Of a DNA stretch of 5,727 nt, positions 1 to 5,390 are shown piece by piece. Origin of the DNA: Acidobacteriota bacterium (GTDB lineage Bacteria; Acidobacteriota; Terriglobia; Terriglobales; Acidobacteriaceae); NCBI GenBank assembly GCA_021778875.1, contig JAJYBT010000223.1:1-5727 (forward strand), in the 5' to 3' direction. Below the pieces are notes generated by a model. The model made no database searches. It had not been told where the DNA came from and worked only from the letters and a program-made list of their open reading frames with translations. The translations under genes and the position numbers were made by a program. Position 1 is the stretch's first letter; each line of letters opens with the position of its first letter.

Positions 1-131
1 ACAGTCATAATAATTTTATCTTGTTCTTGTAAAATTCTATTCACTTCCGTGATTGACGCACCGGGCAAAGTTACCGGCATATAAAGAATCGAACCTTCAT
101 CAAGCGGCGGCATAAACTCGCTGCCGAGCCG
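1..131 (-). pseudogene. Fragment of a CusA/CzcA-type heavy-metal RND efflux pump, truncated at both ends
   Basis: Read on the minus strand with codons ending at 111 (ATG, complement of 111-113), this stretch gives LGSEFMPPLDEG, then SILYMPVTLPGASITEV, then NRILQEQDKIIMT, and runs off the window at base 1. This is the strongly conserved porter-domain segment of HME-RND transporters, inner-membrane pumps that export Cu/Ag or Zn/Co/Cd with a membrane-fusion protein and an outer-membrane channel. The Met in the LYMP motif lines up, from memory, with a Cu-binding Met of E. coli CusA. Only about 43 of the roughly 1,040 residues are present. Codons are A/T-ending (ATT, TTA, AGA, GAA, AAT) and GC is about 40% over 1-120, unlike everything to the right. 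Homology stops between about 122 and 131, where ribonuclease coding sequence begins on the other strand. There is no start, stop or partner gene in view. If the contig starts at base 1, this may be an assembly artefact. Confidence 0.8.
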
Positions 132-146
132 CAGGCCGAAGTAGAG

Positions 147-2132
147 ATGGAAGAGACCTCCACTGAGCACCAGCCCACCGCTGAAGTTGCCGAGGAGTCG
201 GCAGCCCAGCCCATCGAGCCAGTGGAAGAGGCCATTGCCGAAGCCGCCGTTGAAGCTCCCGAAGCCGAGCAGGCGCAGGCCGACGAAGCCATCGACGCTG
301 AGGCCGAGACCGAGACGGAGCAGGCATCGGCTGAAGCCGACGAGCCCGAGCCGAAGTCCACAGCCTCGCACCACGTTGACCCGCTGCCTCCCAGCACCTT
401 CCGGCTGTTCGGTCTGGGCGGCAAAAAGAAGAAGTCCGGCGAGCTGGCTGCCGAGCATGAGCACGAGACGGAGACGCACGAGACGGCTCCCACCGCGTCC
501 GTTGCCTCGGTTTCCGCCTTTGCTCCCGGCAGCGGCCTGGTGGAAGAGGAAGTGATCGAGGGCGAGGAATTTGACGTCGCCCATCCGCACCATCACCGGG
601 CGGAAGAGCACGACCTTGACGAGTACGAAGAGGAGACCCTCCCGACCCAGATCCGCTCCGGCGAGCTGGGCGAGATGCTGCAGGAGGCGCACCTCGACCA
701 TCGCATCCAGCTGGACTTTGACGAGAAGGGCGGCGAGGACGAGGAAGAGACCTTCGAACCCGAAGAGGGCGAAGAGGAAGTCGCCGCGGAAGGCCAGCCC
801 TCCGGCGAGGGCCAGGGCCAGCAGCGCCGCGAGCGTGGCGGTCGTGGCCGCCGTGGTGGCCGCGGCGGTCAGGGAGCCCCCGGCGGACGCCGCGGCCCCT
901 CGCGCCGCACCGCGCAGACCTCCGACCTGCCCATCATCAGCGACCTGCTCAAGCCCGGACAGGAGATTCTGGTCCAGATTGCCAAGGAGCCCATCGCCAA
1001 GAAGGGCGCCCGCATCACCAGTCACATCGCCCTGCCTGGCCGCTTCCTGGTCTTCATGCCCACCGTCTCGCACGTCGGCGTCAGCCGCAAGATTGCCTCT
1101 GACGAGGAGCGCCAGCGCCTGAAGCGCATCCTCATCAGCGAGCGCGGCGAGGCCTCCGGCGGATTTATCGTGCGCACCGCGGCCGAAGGAGCCTCGGAAG
1201 AGGAGCTGCGCGCCGACCTGCGCTTCCTTATTCACCTGTGGGATGAGATCAAGCAGCGCTCGGAGAACTCCAAGTCCCCGGCCCTCATCTACCACGATCT
1301 CTCGCTCATCGAGCGCATTCTGCGCGACCAGGTGAGCGCCAACTTCTCGCATATCTGGGTCGACTCCGAGGCCGACTACGAGCGCATCGTGCGCTTCCTC
1401 AACCGCTTCTCGCCCTCGCTGGTGCGCCGCGTCAAGCTGTACACCAAAGAGGTTCCGCTCTTTGAGCACTTCGGCATCCAGGACGAGATATCCAAGGCCC
1501 TGCGCTCCAAGGTGTGGCTCAAGAGCGGCGGCTCCATCGTCATCAACCAGACTGAGGCGCTGGTCGCCATCGACATCAACACCGGCAAATACGTCGGCAA
1601 GACGGCGCGGCTGGAAGACACCATCGTCAAGACCAACCTCGACGCCATTCCGGAGATTGTGCGCCAGATTCGCCTCCGCGATCTGGGCGGCATCATCATC
1701 ATTGACTTCATCGACATGGACGAGCGCAAGAACCGCTTCAAGGTCATGGCGGCCCTGGAAGAGGCCCTCAAGAACGACCGCGCCCCCACCAAGGTCCTGC
1801 AGTTCAATGACTTCGGCCTGGTTGCCATCACCCGCAAGCGGGTCAAGCAGTCGCTTGAGCGCACCCTCAGCGTGCCCTGTCCCGTTTGCCAGGCCACCGG
1901 CATGGTCAAGAGCCCGGCCACGGTCTGCAACGAGATTTACATTGAGCTGCGCAAGATGCGGAAGCACTTCGAGAACCCCGACGTCCTGCTCCGCGTCAAT
2001 CCGGAGACCGTCAAGGTCCTCAAGGCCAACAATGCCCGCTGGCTCACGGAGTTCGAAGAGCTGGTAGGCCGCAACATCCTGGTCAAGAGCGACGCTGCGC
2101 TGCACCCGGAGCAGTTCGATATTCAGGGATAG
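147..2132 (+). CDS. rng: Rne/Rng family ribonuclease (RNase E/G), 5' end missing
   Basis: This is a single-strand-specific endoribonuclease of mRNA decay and rRNA processing. Residues 1-225 are Ala/Glu/Pro-rich and highly acidic, with a Lys patch at 93-96 and a His cluster at 146-150. Residues 227-254 are Arg/Gly-rich. From 263 the RNase E fold appears: LLKPGQEILVQI (second half of the S1 domain), then the catalytic domain with AIDIN (D476, matching D303 of E. coli RNase E) and IIDFIDM (D520, matching D346), then the zinc-link CPVC (C578, C581). The protein ends about 80 residues later with LHPEQFDI, as in RNase G, so there is no RNase E-type C-terminal scaffold. The first half of S1 is absent, although the frame is open back to a stop at 54-56. 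The ATG at 147 is the only usual start codon in that stretch, but it sits inside acidic coding sequence (AEPQAEVE precedes it) and has no clear ribosome binding site. The real N-terminus was therefore probably lost at the junction near 120-131. The family is certain; whether this copy is intact is not. Confidence 0.95.
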   Translation: MEETSTEHQPTAEVAEESAAQPIEPVEEAIAEAAVEAPEAEQAQADEAIDAEAETETEQASAEADEPEPKSTASHHVDPLPPSTFRLFGLGGKKKKSGELAAEHEHETETHETAPTASVASVSAFAPGSGLVEEEVIEGEEFDVAHPHHHRAEEHDLDEYEEETLPTQIRSGELGEMLQEAHLDHRIQLDFDEKGGEDEEETFEPEEGEEEVAAEGQPSGEGQGQQRRERGGRGRRGGRGGQGAPGGRRGPSRRTAQTSDLPIISDLLKPGQEILVQIAKEPIAKKGARITSHIALPGRFLVFMPTVSHVGVSRKIASDEERQRLKRILISERGEASGGFIVRTAAEGASEEELRADLRFLIHLWDEIKQRSENSKSPALIYHDLSLIERILRDQVSANFSHIWVDSEADYERIVRFLNRFSPSLVRRVKLYTKEVPLFEHFGIQDEISKALRSKVWLKSGGSIVINQTEALVAIDINTGKYVGKTARLEDTIVKTNLDAIPEIVRQIRLRDLGGIIIIDFIDMDERKNRFKVMAALEEALKNDRAPTKVLQFNDFGLVAITRKRVKQSLERTLSVPCPVCQATGMVKSPATVCNEIYIELRKMRKHFENPDVLLRVNPETVKVLKANNARWLTEFEELVGRNILVKSDAALHPEQFDIQG

Positions 2133-2155
2133 TTCTTTTCCATCCTGCTGTAACC

Positions 2156-2190
2156 TGAGGGCCGGAGTTGCACTCCGGCCCTTACTTCTC
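2156..2190 (+). terminator. Hairpin terminator after the RNase E/G gene
   Basis: A perfect 11-bp inverted repeat (AGGGCCGGAGT at 2158-2168, ACTCCGGCCCT at 2172-2182) has a 3-nt TGC loop. It can be extended by a G-T and a T-A pair. It lies 25 nt past the ribonuclease stop codon. The downstream tract CTTACTTCTCTCC is pyrimidine-rich but not a clean T run, so termination may be partial or Rho-assisted. The stem is the strongest structure in the 2133-2296 gap. Confidence 0.65.
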
Positions 2191-2200
2191 TCCGGCCTCA

Positions 2201-2290
2201 GGCAACTCCCCGCAGCCAAATGTGTCTAAGTCATTACAGGGAGAACCGTCTGACTCCCGGAGAGACGTAAAATATTTCGATCTTTGAGGT
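2201..2290 (+). promoter_or_regulatory. Leader and candidate promoter region of the beta-barrel gene
   Basis: This gap must carry the promoter for the 2297 gene if the hairpin at 2156-2190 terminates. Two options are visible. One resembles an ECF-sigma promoter: GGCAACT at 2201-2207, then 16 nt, then TGTCTAA around 2223-2229. The other is a -10-like TAAAAT at 2268-2273 with no good -35. A ribosome binding site, GAGGT at 2286-2290, sits 6 nt before the ATG and fixes the start. The leader can form a hairpin pairing CGTCT (2247-2251) with AGACG (2263-2267) plus an inner CTC/GAG. An alternative pairing is GGGAG (2239-2243) with CTCCC (2254-2258). Both promoter assignments are guesses; the ribosome binding site is solid. 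Confidence 0.35.
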
Positions 2291-2296
2291 AGACAC

Positions 2297-3163
2297 ATGT
2301 CATCCCTCCGTTGGATGTCGTTGATGCGGAATGCCACGATTCTTTCGGCCACGGTCGCCTGCGCCGTTGGTCTTGCGAGTGCCCAGTCAGCACCCTCCTA
2401 CAACCCGTCCAGCGCACCGGCGCCTTCGGCAAGCGAGTCGAGCTCTGCGGCGATGCCGCTGGTGGCGGAGAATGACGCGGCTCCGGTTCTTCCGGCTGCG
2501 CCCTCCCCGGCGGCGGCTGGTGCAGGCCAGGGCGGTGGAGGCTATCAGTCGCATAGTCTCACCAGCCATCTCGCTATTGAGGTCGGCGGCGGCGTCAACG
2601 CCCCCAGCAGCGAGTCCTCCAAGTACATCACCTGGGGTGGCAACTTCACCCTCGGCGGCGGCTACAAGTTCAACAACCGCTTCACCGTGCTCGCCGAGTA
2701 CCAGTTCATCGACGACAAGCTTCCGGGCGCCTTCATCGCCCAGACCGGCGCCCAGGGCGGCAACGCGCACATCTGGTCGTTTACGCTGGCTCCGGTTGTT
2801 GACCTGATGCCGACACACACCAACAGTGTCTATGTCACCGGTGGCGGCGGCTTCTATCGCAAGGTCACCAACTTCACCAATCCGCAGGCCACCCAGTATT
2901 GCTACTACTTCTACTGCGGATACGGCACTACAAATGTGGTGGTCGGGCACTTCTCCAGCAACCAGGGCGGCTGGAACATCGGCGGCGGCTTCACCCACAG
3001 GCTGGGCGGCATGTACGGCGAGGGCCGCATGAAGCTCTTCGCCGAGGCGCGCTATCTTGAGGTCCTGTCACCCGCTCTCACCACCAACCCCAACGGCCTT
3101 GGCACCACCACCGTCGGCAAGGACACAAAGGTCATTCCTGTCACCTTCGGCATACGCTGGTAA
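2297..3163 (+). CDS. Secreted outer-membrane beta-barrel protein
   Basis: The 288-residue product starts with a signal peptide: Arg at 5 and 11, a hydrophobic stretch at about 13-28, and a likely AxA cleavage site at SAQS near residue 30. Residues 30-85 are a Pro/Ser/Ala-rich, low-complexity linker. From about 88 to the end there are alternating hydrophobic/polar strands rich in Gly and aromatics (for example LAIEVGGGVN, FTLGGGYKFN, RFTVLAEYQF, GGWNIGGGFTHRL, MKLFAEARYLEV). The chain ends in VIPVTFGIRW, where the terminal aromatic residue is the usual outer-membrane insertion signal. This fits an 8-strand OmpA-like or OmpW-like barrel. Residues 201-209 hold a Cys-X4-Cys in an aromatic run (C202, C207), perhaps a surface loop. 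The gene has its own ribosome binding site (GAGGT, 6-nt spacing) and a terminator, so it is probably monocistronic. The ligand or role is not readable from the sequence. Confidence is high for class and location, low for function. Confidence 0.88.
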   Translation: MSSLRWMSLMRNATILSATVACAVGLASAQSAPSYNPSSAPAPSASESSSAAMPLVAENDAAPVLPAAPSPAAAGAGQGGGGYQSHSLTSHLAIEVGGGVNAPSSESSKYITWGGNFTLGGGYKFNNRFTVLAEYQFIDDKLPGAFIAQTGAQGGNAHIWSFTLAPVVDLMPTHTNSVYVTGGGGFYRKVTNFTNPQATQYCYYFYCGYGTTNVVVGHFSSNQGGWNIGGGFTHRLGGMYGEGRMKLFAEARYLEVLSPALTTNPNGLGTTTVGKDTKVIPVTFGIRW

Positions 3164-3183
3164 GCCGAGCGCGCCTCCTTCAT

Positions 3184-3226
3184 CCCATACCCGCGGCAAC
3201 ACCCTGCGGGTATGGGCTTTTTCTTT
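3184..3226 (+). terminator. Strong intrinsic terminator of the beta-barrel gene
   Basis: An 11-bp perfect stem (CCCATACCCGC at 3184-3194, GCGGGTATGGG at 3206-3216) can be lengthened inward by a G-T and a G-C pair. It is followed directly by CTTTTTCTTT. It starts 20 nt after the beta-barrel stop codon and ends a few bases before the stop codon of the convergent minus-strand gene. The minus-strand side has no T tract, so it acts mainly on plus-strand transcripts. Confidence 0.92.
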
Positions 3227-3228
3227 CC

Positions 3229-3618
3229 TTACAGAATGCCGAGCACCCGCAGCCGCACCAGTCCCCCGGCCAGCACGCCAAGCGGCGACACGGCCACCTG
3301 CGCCAGCAGGTACCAGATGGGTTGCTGTCCGCGCCCCTGCAGGGCGCTGAGCGCCGCCAGCAGCAGAACAACCAGCCCCAGCGCCAGCACATGCACCAGC
3401 GGATTCGAGGCGGCATACCATGCCGTCCCATAGCCTCCAGCCGCGCCAGCCAGGAAAGATGAGCCCAGGTTGACCACCGTGTAGCTCAGCCCCGGCCTGT
3501 CCTCAACCCCCGCAAGGCTCGGCGCCAGCAGCAACAGCAGTCCGCGCAGCGCCAGCACCGTCATTACCACGGCGGCAAAACCAGCCGTCAGCACCAGAAA
3601 TGTATGCACCGCTACCAA
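3229..3618 (-). CDS. Small polytopic inner-membrane protein of unknown function
   Basis: I do not recognise a family. The 129-residue product is strongly hydrophobic, with four likely membrane segments at about 5-33, 46-67 (Gly/Ala-rich, with SSFLAGAAGGYG), 73-93 (Leu/Val-rich) and 103-122. A charged loop, GVEDRPG, lies between segments 1 and 2. There are no catalytic motifs. The start is probably TTG at 3618-3616: a GGAG (3630-3627) lies 8 nt upstream, whereas the next candidate, GTG at 3609-3607, would be 17 nt from it. With the TTG start, the first 7 bases overlap the end of the 124-residue gene upstream, which suggests translational coupling. It is the last gene of the leftward cluster and no T-rich terminator is visible after it. 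Four short segments would fit a membrane anchor or a small carrier subunit, but nothing in the sequence decides this. Confidence 0.7.
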   Translation of the reverse strand: MVAVHTFLVLTAGFAAVVMTVLALRGLLLLLAPSLAGVEDRPGLSYTVVNLGSSFLAGAAGGYGTAWYAASNPLVHVLALGLVVLLLAALSALQGRGQQPIWYLLAQVAVSPLGVLAGGLVRLRVLGIL

Positions 3619-3986
3619 GGTTTTCGCTCCGTCTCCGGCGACTGGCCCACCTCGCCCCGCTCAATGCGTGCCAGGAACGTCCGCGCCAGCCTTGGCTCGC
3701 CGGGGTGGCTTTCCCCGTGTATCGTGCACAGATCCAGAAACTCGTCGCACAGCGCGTTCCCTTCGCCTGCCTGGTGCGAGATGGCCTGCAGAGCAATCGC
3801 CAGTTCCCGCAGCCGGGCAGCCTCCGGCCAGGCGCGGCGATCCTCGCCATCGTCATAGCCCACGTAGTCTGAGAAGAGACCGTGCCGCCCCCGTGCGCAC
3901 TCTTCCAGGCACGCCAGCAGCTGCTCCGCAAACACCCGGCTCAGCGTATCCAGTTGCTCCGGGTCCATGGCATCGCGTGGATCCAT
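3612..3986 (-). CDS. Hypothetical protein, 124 residues, mostly helical and soluble
   Basis: I do not recognise this protein. It is acidic overall and predicted helical (DTLSRVFAEQLLACLEECARG near the N-terminus, ARLRELAIALQAISHQAGEG in the middle). It has no signal peptide or membrane segment, and four cysteines, two of them in ACLEEC and one each in ALCDEF and DLCTIHG. The Cys/His content might bind metal but no standard zinc motif is present. The ATG at 3986-3984 is preferred over the in-frame ATG at 3968-3966 because GAGG (3996-3993) lies 6 nt upstream; the second ATG has none. The gene begins 12 nt after the aminopeptidase stop, and its own stop overlaps the start of the membrane-protein gene. 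This spacing, plus an open frame with its own ribosome binding site, supports real coding and co-transcription. Confidence 0.72.
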   Translation of the reverse strand: MDPRDAMDPEQLDTLSRVFAEQLLACLEECARGRHGLFSDYVGYDDGEDRRAWPEAARLRELAIALQAISHQAGEGNALCDEFLDLCTIHGESHPGEPRLARTFLARIERGEVGQSPETERKPW

Positions 3987-3998
3987 ACGCGTCCTCGC

Positions 3999-5339
3999 TC
4001 ACTTGCCCTGCATTGCCGCTTCCACCTCGTCGGCGGTATGCGGCAGCGCGGCATCCAGGTCAATCAGCTTCCCATCCGGGCCCACCAGAAAATCGCACTC
4101 AATGCGCACGCCCAGCTTTTCTTCGGGAATGTACACGCCCGGCTCAATCGTAAACACCATGCCCGGCTTCAGCACCGCCGGATAGTCCGCCGGATCATGC
4201 ACGTCAATGCCTACCATGTGCCCCAGCCCGTGCAGCCAATACTTGCCCAGCGGCTGGCCATGCAGGTCCTTGCCATGCGTGTTGATGTAGTTGTAGGCCG
4301 CCGTGTCCAGCGAGTTCGGATCCTTGCGGTCGCGGTCGTCAATCGTCGACGTGCCTGCCACAAACGCCTTCGCGGCCGCCTGCTGCGCGCCCAGCACAAT
4401 GTCGTAAATCTCGCGCTGCCGTGCCGTAAAGTGGCCGTTCGCCGGCACCGTCCGCGTAATGTCCGCCGCGTACATGGAGTACTCGCAGGCCGCATCCACC
4501 ACGACGATATCGCCGTTCTCCATCGTGCTCGCATTTTCTGAGTAGTGCAGCGTCGTCGAGTTGATGCCCGTGCCCACAATCGGCGCGTACGACGGCCGCT
4601 CGCAGCCCTGCTCCAGCCACACGGCCGTCATCCTGCCGGCGATGGCGCGTTCCGTTTCGCCCGGCTTCACATCGCGCATCATCGCGCGCTGTGCCGCAAT
4701 GGAGGCCTCCGTCGCCTTGCGGATCAGCGCAATCTCGCCGGCGTCCTTCTCCTGCCGCAGCGGCATGGTCAGCGTGGTTACATCGTGGGGCGCCGGCGCC
4801 TGATCCATCCCCAGCGTCACCGCGTTGAAGTTCACCAGCGCCTTGGCCTGCGTTGCTGCCGGCTGAGTCCACAGGCTCCAGGCAAGCTGCCGGTCCTGCG
4901 CCACCAGCTTGTTCAGCTCCGCAGGCAGCGCGGTCATCGGCTCCACGGCATCCACGCCCGTTGCCCCGGCCACGCCGGGCGAGGAGGCATCCAACTTGGG
5001 TCCCGTGTAGGTCTCCGCCCGCAGGTTGCGCGTGGGCAGAAAAAGAATCTCGCGGTAGCCCCGCGCCGTGCCGCTCGGCCCCACCACCATCAGCGCTGCC
5101 CCCGGCTCATTCCAGCCGGTCAGGTAGTAGAAGTCGCTGTCCTGCCGGTAGGCCATGAAGTCCAGCTGCGGCTCCTCGGCCGCGAACAGGATGGCCACGC
5201 CGCCCTTCAGGCGCTCGCCCAGCGCCACCCGCCGGGCGCGATACGCACCCGCAGGCTGTTTCTCAAACCCGGCTGCCCCGGGAACCAGAACCACGACCAG
5301 CCAAAACAGCACAAAACAGGAACCAAGCAGTTTTCGCAT
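3999..5339 (-). CDS. pepP: Exported Xaa-Pro aminopeptidase (M24B metallopeptidase)
   Basis: The enzyme removes N-terminal residues that precede proline, using two metal ions, usually Mn. The 446-residue product has a creatinase-type N-terminal domain (about 35-180, with DFYYLTGWNEPGAALMV) and a pita-bread catalytic domain (about 190-440). The five expected metal ligands are all visible: D282 and D293 (VDAACEYSMYAADITRT), H374 (HGLGHMVG), E399 (TIEPGVY) and E414 (VRIECDF). H265 in TLHYSEN and the VHD after H374 also match the family. Residues 1-24 form a signal peptide (MRKLL, then a hydrophobic core ending PGAAG), so this copy should work outside the cytoplasm, unlike E. coli PepP. The ATG at 5339-5337 is chosen because of that signal peptide and a GAGAGG (5354-5349) 9 nt upstream. 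An upstream in-frame TTG at 5375 would add 12 residues before the signal peptide and is unlikely. It lies 51 nt after the PLP-enzyme gene and 12 nt before the 124-residue gene. Confidence 0.93.
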   Translation of the reverse strand: MRKLLGSCFVLFWLVVVLVPGAAGFEKQPAGAYRARRVALGERLKGGVAILFAAEEPQLDFMAYRQDSDFYYLTGWNEPGAALMVVGPSGTARGYREILFLPTRNLRAETYTGPKLDASSPGVAGATGVDAVEPMTALPAELNKLVAQDRQLAWSLWTQPAATQAKALVNFNAVTLGMDQAPAPHDVTTLTMPLRQEKDAGEIALIRKATEASIAAQRAMMRDVKPGETERAIAGRMTAVWLEQGCERPSYAPIVGTGINSTTLHYSENASTMENGDIVVVDAACEYSMYAADITRTVPANGHFTARQREIYDIVLGAQQAAAKAFVAGTSTIDDRDRKDPNSLDTAAYNYINTHGKDLHGQPLGKYWLHGLGHMVGIDVHDPADYPAVLKPGMVFTIEPGVYIPEEKLGVRIECDFLVGPDGKLIDLDAALPHTADEVEAAMQGK

Positions 5340-5390
5340 AGCAATCAGCCTCTCGGAGCGGGCATCGCATGTCAAGCGCAGCAGCAGCGC

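Noticed and set aside
54..146. Upstream extension of the ribonuclease frame back to the stop at 54-56
   Set aside because: Bases before about 120 encode the efflux fragment on the other strand, and their plus-strand translation is Lys/Arg-rich and unlike RNase E. The open frame there is chance, and there is no alternative start codon.
71..493. Minus-strand open frame rich in Ser and Ala (140 residues)
   Set aside because: Its Ser/Ala bias is what the complement of Glu/Ala/Pro codons produces. Its last residues overlap the efflux fragment in the wrong frame, and it is antisense to the ribonuclease.
820..910. Possible tandem repeat in the CGTGGCGGT-like stretch
   Set aside because: It is codon-level low complexity for Arg and Gly inside the ribonuclease, without a fixed repeat unit or spacers.
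1376..1930. Minus-strand open frame (184 residues) opposite the ribonuclease catalytic domain
   Set aside because: The plus strand here encodes the conserved RNase E/G active site. The antisense product is Ser/Arg/Met-rich and unrecognisable.
2387..2998. Minus-strand open frame (203 residues) opposite the beta-barrel gene
   Set aside because: The plus frame has a signal peptide, strands and a C-terminal barrel signature, with a ribosome binding site and terminator. The minus frame has none of these.
3882..4541. Plus-strand open frame (219 residues) across the 124-residue gene and the aminopeptidase
   Set aside because: Spans two minus-strand genes out of register with their boundaries, and has no ribosome binding site or motif. 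It is a shadow frame.
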